From contig ATWD01000001.1 in assembly GCA_000421065.1 (NCBI GenBank), positions 2,038,001 through 2,102,000 on the forward strand: a stretch of DNA of 64,000 nucleotides, read 5' to 3'. Positions 26,439 through 37,265 of the stretch are shown here, piece by piece. The notes under the pieces are model-generated. The model was not told the DNA's origin. It searched no databases and saw only the letters and a list, made by a program, of their open reading frames with translations. The position numbers were made by a program, and so were the translations under genes. The DNA is from Acidobacteriaceae bacterium TAA 166 (GTDB lineage Bacteria > Acidobacteriota > Terriglobia > Terriglobales > Acidobacteriaceae). Each line of letters begins with the position of its first letter. Position 1 is the stretch's first letter.

Positions 26439-26540
26439 GTCAAGCCGCAAAAAGTTTCGAAGATATCCCTGTAATCCATGATGATTTCCATCTAGGAGCA
26501 ACAAACCGGTTGCGCATCAAGCCGCAATACGATTAGTTCT

Positions 26541-26564
26541 ATGAGCAACTAAGAGGTTGCTCAT
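26541..26564. promoter_or_regulatory. Inverted repeat overlapping a start codon
   Basis: ATGAGCAAC and GTTGCTCAT are exact reverse complements with a 6-nt centre; the right arm runs into the ATG of the AHSA1-like pseudogene at 26563. It may be an operator for the ArsR-type gene at 27066 or an RNA hairpin limiting translation. Confidence 0.4.
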
Positions 26565-27056
26565 GGATTCCAGCCGAATTGAGAAAAAAATCATCTTGAA
26601 GGCCACGCAGGAACGAGTGTGGAGCGCGATAAGCGATTCAGCGAACTTCGGTGCGTGGTTCGGAGTCGACATTGATGACCCGTTCGTCGCCGGCAAGGAG
26701 GCGTCCGGACGGATTTCCCCGACAAAAGTCGATCCGGATGTTGCAAGGCTATAGGAGCCGTCCAAGGGACTCCCGTGGCGTGTCGTGGTAGACGGATCGA
26801 ACCGATGACGCTGTTTTCGTTCCGGTGGCATCCATATGCAGTTGACCCTGCTCATGATTACTCCAGTGAGCCCATGACCCTGGTAACGTTTGAGCTGTCA
26901 GAGGCCGAAGGTGGCACACTGCTCACAATTACTGAATCGGGTTTTGAGGGCATTCCACCGGATCGTCGTGCGAAAGTTATAGAAAGCGATAATGCTGGTT
27001 GGACTCATCAGGCCAGGTTGATTGAAAAGTACCTTGTACTTGAAGAGCGATCCTGA
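26563..27056 (+). pseudogene. AHSA1/SRPBCC gene with amber codon and frameshift
   Basis: The start MDSSRIEKKIILKATQERVW and the later part (RIEPMTLFSFRWHPYAVDPA to HQARLIEKYLVL) are the two ends of one AHSA1-type protein of about 160 residues. An in-frame TAG at 26752-26754 (codon 64) follows DPDVARL; reading through it gives EPSKGLPWRVVVD, the expected next segment. One missing base near 26808 then shifts the frame. So there are two independent lesions. An ArsR-type regulator follows 9 bp downstream, the normal partner of such a gene. Confidence 0.8.
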
Positions 27057-27065
27057 GGTTCTTCC

Positions 27066-27419
27066 ATGTTGGAACTCGGTAGTAGTATCGGCAAATTATC
27101 GAAGACGGCACCGATTTTTTCTGCTTTAGGAGACCCAGTTCGACTGGCGATTATTACGCGACTATGCCAGGAAGGACCACTTCCTACCATTGAGCTGAAG
27201 CAGTTTGTTGGTGACGTCTCACGCCAGGGCCTCACCAAACATTTGCAAATCCTCGAAGGGGCCGGTTTGGTAAGTAGCGATCGAGTAGGAAGGGATCGGC
27301 AGTGGCAGATACAGGCGCGGCAACTTGAGGCTATGAGGGACTATCTCAACCTGATTTCGACACAATGGGATCTGTGGTTGGAACAGTTGAGAAAGTTTGT
27401 GGAAGACGACACCGACTAA
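27066..27419 (+). CDS. ArsR-type transcriptional regulator
   Basis: A 117-residue winged-helix regulator (IFSALGDPVRLAIITRLC, DVSRQGLTKHLQILEGAGLV, GRDRQWQIQARQLEAMRDYL). No metal-binding cysteines in the usual places; it belongs to the group that controls AHSA1-like genes, and indeed follows such a gene, now broken. Apparently intact, so it outlived its target. Confidence 0.88.
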   Translation: MLELGSSIGKLSKTAPIFSALGDPVRLAIITRLCQEGPLPTIELKQFVGDVSRQGLTKHLQILEGAGLVSSDRVGRDRQWQIQARQLEAMRDYLNLISTQWDLWLEQLRKFVEDDTD

Positions 27420-27441
27420 CTAAGGTATACCCGCCACAGCA

Positions 27442-29154
27442 CTATTGAATGATGATATCTCCTGAAGGTTTTGTCGGTGGAGGTGTAGTTTTCCAGAATT
27501 GGCAATGGTGCTCAACATCGAAATTGTTCGATATGGAGTCGCCTAAAGGGGACAGCACTACAAGAGCAGGTTCCTCAACTCGATATCTGGGCCAGTGGAT
27601 ACCGCGATCGTCACTGGGGTCTCCTTTCTTCACAAAGCTGGCCCAATAGCGCATCATCCGTTCTGACAACGCCTGCTGGGATGTTGATTGTGGCCCAGGA
27701 TATCCCTTTTCCGAAAACAGATACTGCAATTCGCCGGCATGATACGCACCGAGGCTCATGCCGGCTGCGTCTGCCAGTCCGGGAGGAAGAGATGTGTTAA
27801 GATCCGAGAATTCGTATCGAAAGGTCGGCGTCTTAAGAGCTATTACATCCGCCTCCGATGAGACCTCACATCCGAGCGCGCTTGTGTCCGTGTAGATCCC
27901 CGAAAGTGCAGAGAACGGCGATGGGTACGATGAAGACGTATATTCAGCTTCAACCGCTGAAGCGTTGTCACCCAACACACTATTCAGGATTGAAATATAC
28001 GTATCCTGAGTTAAGGGCCAATACTGCATCTCTGAAAGTTGGTTCATTCCCTGCTTCAGCTCCTGCAATTTGAGGCTTCCGAATACGATCGTCCCAGACT
28101 CACCATTATTTGAACCTAACAAGATCGGAACATTATTCCAATTGCCCGAAGCAATTGCATCTTCTGGCTGCAAGGGGAGTACATCACCATCAACGTAAGC
28201 GCTGTACTGAACATCCTTTCCAGCCTTGAGTAAAGATCGCGTGGATTGAGCTAACATGCACGACGCTACATCTGTTGATTGATCACATCCTACGCCATGG
28301 ACCACCGCCGACGCAGCCAGGACCGCACGCTCCTTATTATGTTGTTTGCACTCGAAGCTTTGCATAATTGCCTGCTGGAAGAGTCCATGTGCCTTTGGTG
28401 ACGCCAGTTGAGCGCAGATATCAAATGCTCCGGCCGATTCTCCGGCGACCGTGACCTTCGATGGGTCTCCTCCAAAGAACGCGATATTATCTCGTACCCA
28501 GGAAAGTGCTGCCTGCTGATCCATCAAGCCGAAGTTGCCGGATTCGTTGCCTTCATGGGCCTCTTTCGTAGGAATCGGCAGGAATCCAAAGACGCCAAGC
28601 CGATAATTGATCGTAACAACGATGATTTTGTTATCCCGCACCATTTTTTCTGGATCATAATCAGAACCGCTACCGCTGATATTACTTCCACCATGAATCC
28701 AAACCATGACCGGATAAGGATCATGCAGCAGACTTACGGATGGACGATAGATATTCAGATAGAGGCAATCTTCTTTCATCGAACGATCGCTGGGTCCGGG
28801 TATTGATAGCCTCTGCGGGCATGAAGAAGCAAACTGTGTGGCATCCCGGATACCCTCCAGAAAAGACACAGGATGTGGAGGATGCCAGCGCAGCTCTCCC
28901 ACCGGGGGCTCAGCGTACGGGATGCCGAGGAACTTGTCGACTCCGCCTTGGGAGAGGCCGGCTAAGGTTTCAGCTTTGAGAGGAACACTGGCTTGGGCGT
29001 GCGCCATTCTAACACCACAAATAAGAAGCGCGAACATAATGGCGGTTGCCGCAGCTTTCGACGTATTTCCCGATACAAAACTGATTTTGTATAGAAACGA
29101 TTTAGGCATACCGCAACCACGGCGTCTGCAATAAGATTTGTAATTCCAAGCCAT
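27442..29154 (-). CDS. Secreted type-B carboxylesterase
   Basis: From the ATG at 29154 (AGGAGG in front) the product is 570 residues. An N-terminal hydrophobic segment (AAATAIMFALLICGVRMAHAQ) is the export signal, preceded by a longer basic lead than usual. The catalytic domain shows FLGIPYAEPPVG, VWIHGGSN (oxyanion hole), the nucleophile elbow VAGESAGAFD and the catalytic His in AGELQYLF. It hydrolyses esters outside the cytoplasm. A related but frameshifted carboxylesterase lies at 35352-37096, and the LytS/LytTR pair lies between them. Confidence 0.88.
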   Translation of the reverse strand: MAWNYKSYCRRRGCGMPKSFLYKISFVSGNTSKAAATAIMFALLICGVRMAHAQASVPLKAETLAGLSQGGVDKFLGIPYAEPPVGELRWHPPHPVSFLEGIRDATQFASSCPQRLSIPGPSDRSMKEDCLYLNIYRPSVSLLHDPYPVMVWIHGGSNISGSGSDYDPEKMVRDNKIIVVTINYRLGVFGFLPIPTKEAHEGNESGNFGLMDQQAALSWVRDNIAFFGGDPSKVTVAGESAGAFDICAQLASPKAHGLFQQAIMQSFECKQHNKERAVLAASAVVHGVGCDQSTDVASCMLAQSTRSLLKAGKDVQYSAYVDGDVLPLQPEDAIASGNWNNVPILLGSNNGESGTIVFGSLKLQELKQGMNQLSEMQYWPLTQDTYISILNSVLGDNASAVEAEYTSSSYPSPFSALSGIYTDTSALGCEVSSEADVIALKTPTFRYEFSDLNTSLPPGLADAAGMSLGAYHAGELQYLFSEKGYPGPQSTSQQALSERMMRYWASFVKKGDPSDDRGIHWPRYRVEEPALVVLSPLGDSISNNFDVEHHCQFWKTTPPPTKPSGDIIIQ

Positions 29155-29475
29155 AGATGAAACCTCCTGTTGATTCGTCGAGAACGCGCATCGTAAACAT
29201 CGTGATGCTTCGGACGAAGACATACGCCATGAGTCCCGCAGATAACCGTTGCGCCTGAGATCGACCGTACACAGGCTGCGGAGGATCAGGCGTTTATCAA
29301 ACTGCAGGCAATGCATGAGGTCCTGCTCACCTATGATTGTCGCCAAAACTTTTTCAGATATTGTTAGTGATAGTTTGAGCGCGGAATGTTTTACGCCAGC
29401 GCGGTACATCGAAAACTAGCGCGTCACTTAACGAGTAAGGACGCCGTTACACTAACCGTAGCCAGAAGGAAGAAT

Positions 29476-29715
29476 ATGACCGAAAGTGAATATATCGTCC
29501 GTTTTGCTGGAATCCCGTGGCAGTCTGCTGAGACGGGTGTGCGGTTCAAAGCCCGCCTGTGTGGCGAACAACAGCTTCGATTGCTCGAATTAACCTCTGA
29601 GCTCGCACATCCGGAATGGTAGCCGAAGACACATTGATGTCGTACCGCAGGGATCGCTCGAAATTCGCTTTGCAAGTGTGATATAGAGCTTCAATGCTGG
29701 CGATGCATTTATGAT
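29476..29715 (+). pseudogene. Cupin-domain protein remnant
   Basis: The frame starts MTESEYIVRFAGIPWQSAET and runs through RLCGEQQLRLLELTSELAHPEW, the usual beginning of a small cupin, then stops. The following 100 bp encode, in shifted frames, HIDVVPQGSLEIRFAS and NAGDAFMI-like pieces that would be the next cupin strands. The remainder is missing. A truncated, frameshifted remnant. Confidence 0.55.
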
Positions 29716-30168
29716 TTCTCAAGCTATAGCGCCCCTCATCTTCCTTATCGGTTCATTCGTGTTCTTTCGCATTCTTGGCATGGAGTGGGCATCTTTCTCG
29801 GATTGGCATCTGTCTCTTCGCGCCGCCTTCGGCGCGATGTTTTTGCTCACGGCGTTCGCCCACTGGGGCACACGGAGGGCGGATCTCATGCGTATGGTTC
29901 CGAGCGCATTGGAAACGCGGGTACATGGGTGACCATAACTGGCATGGGCGAGCTTGCAATTGCTATTGGGCTTCAAATACCAAGTCTCGCCCTGTGGTCC
30001 GCTGCCGTCGGCGTCCTGATGCTCTGCTGCTTGTTTTAGGCTAATTTGAAGGCCGTTCGCGAACATCTTACGGTCAACCGGAAACCGGGGCTGCCCACAA
30101 CGCCGCGCTTTCTCATTCAACTCGTTTTTATCGCCGCATTAATAGGAAGCGTTTGGCCGAATCGGTAG
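29711..30168 (+). pseudogene. DoxX-like membrane protein with frameshift and amber codon
   Basis: The first frame gives a membrane protein start (APLIFLIGSFVFFRILG, then AFGAMFLLTAFAHWGTRRAD). After a frameshift near 29920 the sequence continues TWVTITGMGELAIAIGLQIP and VGVLMLCCLF, then an in-frame TAG at 30036-30038, then ANLKAVREHLTVNRKPGLPT and FIAALIGSVWPNR to a TAG at 30166. Together this is one complete four-helix DoxX-family protein of about 150 residues with two lesions. Confidence 0.7.
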
Positions 30169-30198
30169 ATGAAACAGAGCACGAACACTGAGGGTACG

Positions 30199-30564
30199 AT
30201 GAAGCGCATATGGGGGATCATTGGCGTAGTCGACGTATCCAGGAGCATCAAGTGGTATCAGACGCTACTCGGTCTGACAGAGATGACTCCTGCCCATAAT
30301 TACTTCGGGGCAAATCGTCGATTTAGATGGAACGGTCTTACTCTGTCTCCACGAATGGGGCGCTCACGAGCATTCTACGTTGACGGCTCCGGATCGCGGT
30401 ACCCCCGGCAACGGGCTCCTGCTGTTTTTCCGTGTCGACAATTTCGAATTGGCGCTTCAAAGAGCACGCTCTCTCGTTCATCGGCTCGAAGAGGAGTCCC
30501 GCGTAACCCGAACACTCAAACCAGAGAGTTCTCACTTCGAGATCTGGACGAATACTATGCATGA
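30199..30564 (+). pseudogene. Glyoxalase/VOC-family remnant
   Basis: Starts MKRIWGIIGVVDVSRSIKWY, QTLLGLTEM, PAHNYFG in one frame. The central strand and helix (GTPGNGLLLFFRVDNFELAL, QRARSLVHRLEEE) are in another frame, and the end (EFSLRDLDEYYA) is back in the first. At least two compensating indels are needed. A decayed vicinal-oxygen-chelate protein. Confidence 0.7.
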
Positions 30565-30673
30565 TAAGCGCGCTGGATCCGACCTGAGAGCTGGTTAATA
30601 GCCGATGAGAAGCCGACTTTTCGTTACTCATCCCTCTTGGTCACAAATTAAATATGTTTACACTAGTCCTATG

Positions 30674-31245
30674 ATGTCGGTTAGGACTCTAATGTTCACA
30701 TATGTGGGGTACACACATTGGGCGAATCTAACGATACTTGCTGCCTGCAAAGGCATGTCCCGCGCGAGTCTCGAAGCGAACGTAGGGGCTTCACACGGCA
30801 GTTTGCTCGACACCTTGCGACATACTTACCTTTCAGATGTCGCGTGGCGGAACCGGGTCGTATTGGGAGAAATGCCGTCTCTATTTGAGATGGCACAACC
30901 TGAGCAGTACTCAGGCGCGAGTCTCGCTTTCACAATTACCGATCTGGAAGAACACTGGCCGCAGGTCACACTGAGTCTACTCGGATGGCTGGAGCGGATC
31001 TCTGATTCAGAACTAGAGGAGATCATGATTTGTCGCCTTCCCTCAGGCGATGACCTGAAGCTCACTCGCGCCGAGGTTCTCCTGCACGACCTCAATCATG
31101 GGACAGTTCACCGTGGTCAAGTGCTCAGCATGTTCGCGCGGCTCATATTGCACCACCGAACATCGACGTGTTCAGTTTCTACATGCAACGCAGGGTTGCC
31201 AGCAGCAAAGGCAGTGAACTCCTTCGCGATCCGCGACTCGTGTAA
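30674..31245 (+). pseudogene. DinB-family protein, C-terminus frameshifted
   Basis: A four-helix DinB-like protein: FTYVGYTHWANLTILAACKG, a HTYLSDVAWRNRVVLGE helix with its His, and LLHDLNHGTVHRGQVLSM with the two metal His residues. Near 31142 the expected end (APPNIDVFSFYMQRR to LRDPRLV, stop at 31243) is in the neighbouring frame. In the main frame translation goes on to 31252 with an unrelated tail. The metal site is complete, so the protein could still fold in part. Confidence 0.7.
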
Positions 31246-31350
31246 GTCCTGAGAAATGTCATTCTCGCCAGCTGACGAAGGAGCTGATGCGAGGCCAACT
31301 TCTAGGGATCGGTTGAAGATCTCTATCGAAGAATGAGTAACGGCGTGGAA

Positions 31351-31763
31351 TCACGTTCGCAATACAGGCTCTCCGGTACGCGGATTCGTTACGGTTACAT
31401 TCTCAAGCGCCTGGATGCGCCAAACATTGGCCCGGAGTTCAACACGGCAAGAATTACGGTATCGACTGCATGCGGACCAGCCGGATGTGCTTTTTCTACG
31501 GGGAGACGGCTCCAGCAGTGGACCACGGTGGCATCATCGCCGAGATCGATCGTAGAAATGACCTCGTTCTTTATCGTGGAATCGCTATAGATAATCTCGT
31601 TAATCGGCGTGTGGAGAGAAACAATTTCCTGCACGCCACGCACGTAGTGGCCGAAGCGGTTGACGAGAGTGGCATCCTCACAAAAGAGAGAACCAATTGC
31701 GGCCATGTCGTGGCTGTTCCACGCTTTCTGGAACTCGTCAGCTATTTCTTCGGGTCGTTTCAT
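31351..31763 (-). pseudogene. SnoaL-like (SgcJ/EcaC family) protein, frameshifted end
   Basis: The main frame (MKRPEEIADEFQKAWNSHDM, ATLVNRFGHYVRG, VVHCWSRLPVEKAHPAGPH, VDTVILAVL) is a typical SnoaL-like ligand-binding cone fold. The last strand (NVWRIQALENVTVTNPRTGE, PVLRT) follows in the next frame after a shift near 31440. Expected length about 136 residues. Confidence 0.75.
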
Positions 31764-31817
31764 CGAAATTATATTAATCCAAGAATTGATGGATGACGCT
31801 ATGCTGACTTGTCGTTA

Positions 31818-32298
31818 CTAAATCCGATCCATTGACGATCGTTTCACCTTCTCCTTTAGGCAGCGGGCTTCCGTGGCAACAAACTGTCGTATTTTTCTGG
31901 CAAAGAACATCGAAGCTATGGCTTCGACTAACCCTTTCGAAAAGAACAAAAGTTCGACCTCTCAATCCACCTTTCACGCGCACGACATGGGATGCAAACA
32001 GCCCGCCACCCGGCATCTTGTGGGCCCAGATAAAACTCTTATTCGGAGTGCAAGCAGCGACTTCGTACTCCGCCGGTTGAAGCCCTGGCTGTAAGACGCG
32101 GTACCGAGCTCCGACCTGGAGACTGTTGCCATCAAGCGGCTCGATGTCCACAATAGTTGGCGTCCACTTTCTCCAACGGGACACATCTTTTCCGATCTCA
32201 TCATGAGCGAACTCGGTTTCTCGGTGACTGAGCGCACGAGTACGGAGCACGCGACTCATATTCTGTTGGAGAGAATTAGCCGTGACATGTGAGACCAA
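31818..32298 (-). pseudogene. SRPBCC-family protein, frameshifted
   Basis: The frame contains VSRWRKWTPTIVDIEPLDGN, GARYRVLQPGLQPAEYEV and WAHKMPGGGLFASHVV, a polyketide-cyclase-like SRPBCC core. The C-terminal helix (EVELLFFSKGLVEAIASMFF, ARKIRQFVATEARCLKEKVK) lies in another frame, ending at a TAG at 31818-31820. The N-terminal strand also looks out of frame. Confidence 0.65.
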
Positions 32299-32328
32299 CC
32301 TTCCTGTCGCTGACCTCTTGTCTAGTGA

Positions 32329-33093
32329 TCAGAGGCCAGGGAGTCGATCTCTTAGCTCACGAGCCCGCCGTTCACTCACAACAATCTCAGTTTCTTGCTG
32401 ATCAGCCATCAACAGAGCAAAAGTACTTCCTTCGTACGGCTTAATTGCCTTGATTCCCGAAAGATTCACAAGTATCTCGCGTCGCGCACGAAAGAAGATT
32501 ACTGGATCAAGGCTATTCTCAAGTTGGCTCAATTGATAGTTCGTCCAATAGCTGTCGCTACGGGTCTGTACGCGAACGATGCCGTCCTGAATGTAAAACC
32601 AGAGGACATCATCGGCATTGAGAGGAACAAGCCGATTCAACTTTCTACAGATAATTCTACGGATCGTTCTTGCGCCAGCATGGTCGGAAAGGGACCGAAT
32701 ATTCCGTTCGTCTTCTGCCCGCTCCCCCTCCGAGGCGAGTAGCTTTATCGCTCTTTCGAGAGCCATGGCAAGACGTGGTTCTTCAACCGGCTTGAGCAAA
32801 TAAGCGATAGCATTGGCGCTGAAAGCTTCGAGAGCATAGTCGTCGTAGCTGGTTGCGAAGATGATCAATGGCATCTTCGCATCTGAATGCAGAGAACGAA
32901 TCACTTCGAACCCGTCCAGTTCTGGCATGCGAACGTCTAAGAAAACAAGGTCAGGTTTTAGCGACTCAATGACGTCTATCGCCTCAAGCCCATTTTTTGC
33001 CTCGCCAATAATCTCGATTTCGGGAAAGGATGCGAGAAGTCGCGTCAGCCGACGCCGTGCCGCGCTTTCGTCATCTACGAGCAGTACTCTCAT
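32329..33093 (-). CDS. LytTR-family response regulator
   Basis: A 254-residue regulator: a receiver domain (RVLLVDDESAARRRL, phospho-acceptor Asp53 in DLVFLDVRMPELDG, Lys in YLLKPVEE) and a C-terminal LytTR DNA-binding domain (CRKLNRLVPLNADDVLWFYI, FFRARREILVNLSGIKAIKP). Its ATG overlaps the kinase stop (ATGA), so kinase and regulator form one operon. The neighbouring carboxylesterases are plausible targets but no LytTR direct-repeat operator was identified. Confidence 0.93.
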   Translation of the reverse strand: MRVLLVDDESAARRRLTRLLASFPEIEIIGEAKNGLEAIDVIESLKPDLVFLDVRMPELDGFEVIRSLHSDAKMPLIIFATSYDDYALEAFSANAIAYLLKPVEEPRLAMALERAIKLLASEGERAEDERNIRSLSDHAGARTIRRIICRKLNRLVPLNADDVLWFYIQDGIVRVQTRSDSYWTNYQLSQLENSLDPVIFFRARREILVNLSGIKAIKPYEGSTFALLMADQQETEIVVSERRARELRDRLPGL

Positions 33094-35105
33094 GCTCCTT
33101 CCTCCTCACAATGAATGGTTATGATGGCGTCAGATCCACCGGATCTCCCAGGCGTTAGCCTGAACGAAGCCTTATCGCCATAGGCCGCGCGCAGCCGCCT
33201 TTCGGTATTGCTTAGTCCGACATGAGTACTTCTCTCCGACGAATCATTACTAAAGATTGTGCCGAGTCCCACTCCATCGTCAGCAACAACAATTTTGATG
33301 CCATCCGAAATCCGGTGAGCCGAAATCTTCAACGTACCGCCATGCATTCGAGGCGCAATCCCATGTTTGATCGCGTTTTCAACGAGCGGCTGAAGGAGCA
33401 ACGTCGGAATTCTTTGCTTCAGTACGGAAGTCTCCACATCGAACTGAACCGTTAGACGTTCTTCGAAGCGAGTTTGCTCGATGTCTAAATAACTACGCAC
33501 AAATTCCAGTTCCTCGCTAACGGTTATGAACTGCTGATCTCCATTCACTAAGACATAACGAAACACCGCAGCGAGGCGCAGCGTCATTTCCTCAGCCTTC
33601 TTCGGTTCGACAATCGAAAGGTCAGCAATTGTGTTGAGGGAGTTGAACAGAAAATGCGGATTTATCTGAGCGCGCAGCGCCTTCAGTTCGGCACTCGTTA
33701 TTTCCTCGCGCAGTGCTGCCTCTTTTCGTTGTCGGTCTAGCCGAATTTCTTCGGCCTCGATCGCTGTGAGCCGACGTCTAAGTTCGGACGAGACCTGGCT
33801 TACAAAGTCCAGTTCTGCTGAGGTCAAGGGAGGTCTTGCCACACCCTGGCTGAGAGCAATCCAATGCTCGGAAGTATTGGCACCTGACAGAGGCACTACC
33901 ACATCTGGCACCGGAGACAACGCCAAGCGCAGTTCATTCTGTTTCGTGAGAAAGTGTGGGCCGGATCGAACATGGGATAGAGCGGAGAGAAAGGGAACAT
34001 CGGTGGTCGCAACGATGCGGGCTGAAGCAATGGACAAGGTGGTGCGGACGATATCTTCCGACGCTCCGTAAGCGCTTTGAAGTTCGTCAATGGATCTTAA
34101 GTGTTCGGCAAAGCGGTGAAGCGCCGCCGTGAACGAAGGTACCTGAAAGACCCATCTATCGACCCAGTTGTCACTTTTTTGGGAAAGCAGGAGTGCACCT
34201 ACCGCCAACGCAGCAAGGCTCATTATAGCCCAGAGCGACAGTGAAGCATCATGAATAATTCGGTTCTGGAATCGGGAATAGACTTCGGTTGCAATTGCCC
34301 AGCCGCACAAGGGAGTCAGACACCAAATATAGAGCTTGAGTGCATGCTTGATCAGCACATCTGAGAGTCGCAGGCTTGCAAAAACGAACAGCATTCCCAG
34401 AACAATGAGAATGTTCGAGAACTCTTGCCATGCAGTGGACCACTCCATCGCCAGCGCGATATGGATATGACGAAATTGGTGTTGAGCAGCAATAAAGCCG
34501 AGAAATAGATTAGCGGATACCCCGAGCAGCCCTGCGGAGGTCAATGATGCGAACAGGATCAATCCACGCTGACGAATTTGAAGGTTCTGTGCTTTCGATG
34601 CCAAGAGCATCAGCAAACTGCCGGAAATGGTAAGCGTGACACTGCAAATGAGGGGAAGAAGATAGGCTGACTTGAGAATGATGGAAAGTCCGCAGGTCAA
34701 TACTGCCGACAGAGCGTTCGCGATCATCGCTCGTTGAATCCAAGCGCTCCATCTCCACCGGGGAGATATTGAATACCCAACATAGTTCGTGGAAAGGATG
34801 ATGGGAATCGTCAGCATTGTCATAAACAGTAGTAAAACCGTCAATGCGTTCAGCCATCTTGGGGGCAAAGGTGCGAGCCATGTGTAAATCAGCCGCGTTG
34901 CGCGAGCCAAACTGGCGAGGGATATGAGAGCTGCAATTGGAAAAAATCCCTTGGGAACCCGATCTTCCCGATGAAGGCTCACCAACGTGCGGACCAACAT
35001 CAGGGTGACTACGATTTGCGCGATGCCGCCGATTGTGTGCATCAAGAGCACATTGGTCGCAGCTAGTACATTCTGTCTGATGAGGTTGATCGTTTGCACT
35101 TCCAT
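33090..35105 (-). CDS. LytS/YehU-type membrane sensor histidine kinase
   Basis: Starting at the ATG at 35105 (AAAGG in front; the frame is open to 35336) the product has 671 residues. The N-terminal 350 residues contain many hydrophobic segments forming a 7TM-like sensor, followed by a GAF-like region and a His_kinase domain: LKALRAQINPHFLFNSLNTI carries the phospho-His, IPTLLLQPLVENAIKHGIAP is the N box, and VVADDGVGLG the G box. It is the intact paralogue of the broken kinase at 23275. It phosphorylates the LytTR regulator encoded with a 4-bp overlap. Confidence 0.9.
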   Translation of the reverse strand: MEVQTINLIRQNVLAATNVLLMHTIGGIAQIVVTLMLVRTLVSLHREDRVPKGFFPIAALISLASLARATRLIYTWLAPLPPRWLNALTVLLLFMTMLTIPIILSTNYVGYSISPRWRWSAWIQRAMIANALSAVLTCGLSIILKSAYLLPLICSVTLTISGSLLMLLASKAQNLQIRQRGLILFASLTSAGLLGVSANLFLGFIAAQHQFRHIHIALAMEWSTAWQEFSNILIVLGMLFVFASLRLSDVLIKHALKLYIWCLTPLCGWAIATEVYSRFQNRIIHDASLSLWAIMSLAALAVGALLLSQKSDNWVDRWVFQVPSFTAALHRFAEHLRSIDELQSAYGASEDIVRTTLSIASARIVATTDVPFLSALSHVRSGPHFLTKQNELRLALSPVPDVVVPLSGANTSEHWIALSQGVARPPLTSAELDFVSQVSSELRRRLTAIEAEEIRLDRQRKEAALREEITSAELKALRAQINPHFLFNSLNTIADLSIVEPKKAEEMTLRLAAVFRYVLVNGDQQFITVSEELEFVRSYLDIEQTRFEERLTVQFDVETSVLKQRIPTLLLQPLVENAIKHGIAPRMHGGTLKISAHRISDGIKIVVADDGVGLGTIFSNDSSERSTHVGLSNTERRLRAAYGDKASFRLTPGRSGGSDAIITIHCEEEGA

Positions 35106-35351
35106 GACCTTTGCTAGTCGCGCCTTTCTACTTCGAAGTTCGGCCCCGTTCTCAATCAGATCGAACACGATTTGTCTTCCATTAGACTCGGCCAGAGTCG
35201 GTATATTCCACCCCATTTTCGAGGGGCTATTTGACCAATAGAGAGGAGGACAAAATTTCCAGTAGAAATTAGAGAAGCGCAAGATTTCATCCTCCTGAGC
35301 AAGACGCGAATTCTTCAAAGAAAGACTGAGATGCACCGAACCGTGAGACTG

Positions 35352-37096
35352 CTAGGCTAGTTGAAGGCGATTATTGCCCCTCGTCTCCTGTAGAAGAGAC
35401 GTCCACAACTGGCAGTGATGTTCCGTATCGAAGGTGTTTGTTACGGAATCTCCTGCCGGGGACAAGCTAAGCATATCCCCTGATTTGCCTTGATATTTGG
35501 GCCATTCGCTATCACCGTCGTTTGACGGATCGCCATTGGCTACAAAGTTTCCCCAATACCGACTCATTCGTCTCGATAGTGCCTGCTGCTCGTTCGATCC
35601 AGGTCCAGGATAGCCAGCTTCGGAGAACAGATACTGCAACTCGCCAGAATGATAGGCACCTAGAAACTGCCCCGCTGACTTCTGTACAAGTCTTGGAAGT
35701 GGTGTATTCGGATCAGCAAATTCATACCGAAATACCGTTGTCTGAGCGGCTAAGATGTCTGCTTGCGGCGATATGGGGCATCCGAGGACGTAGGAATCGC
35801 CGAAGATGGACGACAAAGAATCGAAGGGCGTCGGATACTCGGAACCCTGATAAGTCTCTTCGAGAGCCTGATTCTGACGGGAATTTTGCGCTAATAATCG
35901 TTTTGTAAGTATGTTCCGAAAGCGGCCAATACTGTTGCGCTGAGTTTCCACCAGACCTTCTTCTTTAAGTTGCTGAAATTTCAACCCGGCAAAAGTAGCT
36001 TCTGCTGCTTCACTGCGGTCCGAACCGAGAAGTATAGGAACCTTGTTCCACACTCCTGATGCCACCGCGGCTTCGGGTGGGACAGGAATTAGGTCTCCGT
36101 CGAGATAACCGCCAAACGATAAGCTCGTCAATTGCGAGTCGATCGATCGCAAGTCCTCCGGTGCGTCAAGTAGGGCGGATACAGGCAAATCGCGCATACA
36201 TGCAGCAATCTGCTCTGGCTTCCCGCCATCGCATTTCACCTTTTTCACGACGTCGTGAGCCAGTTTCTCGACATAGCTCTGTGTGGCCTGGTGACAATCG
36301 AAGCTTTGCATAATCGCTTGCTGAAACAGACCTCTGGCTTTCGGGGAAGCCAAATTTGCACAAATGCCGAACGCTCCTGCTGATTCTCCTGCGGCTGTAA
36401 CCTTTGAGGAATCTCCCCCGAAAAAGCCGATATTCTTTTGAACCCAAGCTAAAGCCGCTTGCTGATCCATCAGTCCGAAGTTACCCGACGTTTTACCTTC
36501 GGGCGATTCGATTGTGGGCATCGGAAGCCAGCCCAGCACGCCAAGCCGATAGTTAATCGTGACGACGATGATTCCATCCTGCCGCACCATTTGCATCAGG
36601 TCGTAGTCTTTCCCACTACCGTTAGTATTGCTTCCGCCATGAATCCAAACCATCACGGGATATGGCCGATGAGCGATGTTCCCGCTGGGGCGGTAGACGT
36701 TAGGTAAAGACAGTCCTCGTTGCGAGACGGATCGTTCGGCCCCGGGTAGGTCAGCTTTTGCGGGCATGCGGAGCCGAATTGCTTGGCTTCTCGAACGCCC
36801 TCCCATACAGGCAATGGTTGTGGAGCGTGCCACCGCAACGGTCCAATTGGCGGTTGTGCATAAGGGATACCCAAGAACTCTTCCACTCCCTCATTAGCGA
36901 TTCCTGTGAGGCTACCGCCGCTCATGGTGACGTTTAACTGAGCCTTCGCTGCGCTCGTGCCCATACAGAGGAGCATGAACACGATCATCCACCTAAGTAG
37001 TGACACATTTTCAAATTCTGAGGTATATGGATTCATTGATCTTTGACTGTTGCAACGGTTCCGTGCAGGCGATTTGCGCCGTGAGACAGACAACAT
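35352..37096 (-). pseudogene. Second type-B carboxylesterase, one frameshift
   Basis: The N-terminal frame starts at 37096 (AAGGAG in front) with an export signal (LLRWMIVFMLLCMGTSAAKAQ is its core) and reaches NEDCLYL; the rest of the enzyme continues in the frame ending at 35352 with NVYRPSGN, VMVWIHGGSN, AAGESAGAFG and the His in YHSGELQYLFSE. One missing A near 36702 (CTAACG for CTAAACG) explains the break. All catalytic elements are otherwise intact. It is a clear paralogue of the carboxylesterase at 27442. Genuine mutation or assembly error are both possible. Confidence 0.82.
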
Positions 37097-37265
37097 AGCG
37101 ATGATCTCCTTGGAAACTTAGGATGAGGAGCAGAGCCACGAAGAAGCAAGCTTCAGCATCGCGGAGGTTCAAAGAACAGAAATATGAGCTTGGCTTATTT
37201 GCGCGTGACTCAGAGAATTGCTCCACCTACCGACGAAACAAACGCTTTGGAAAGTTGTCATATCG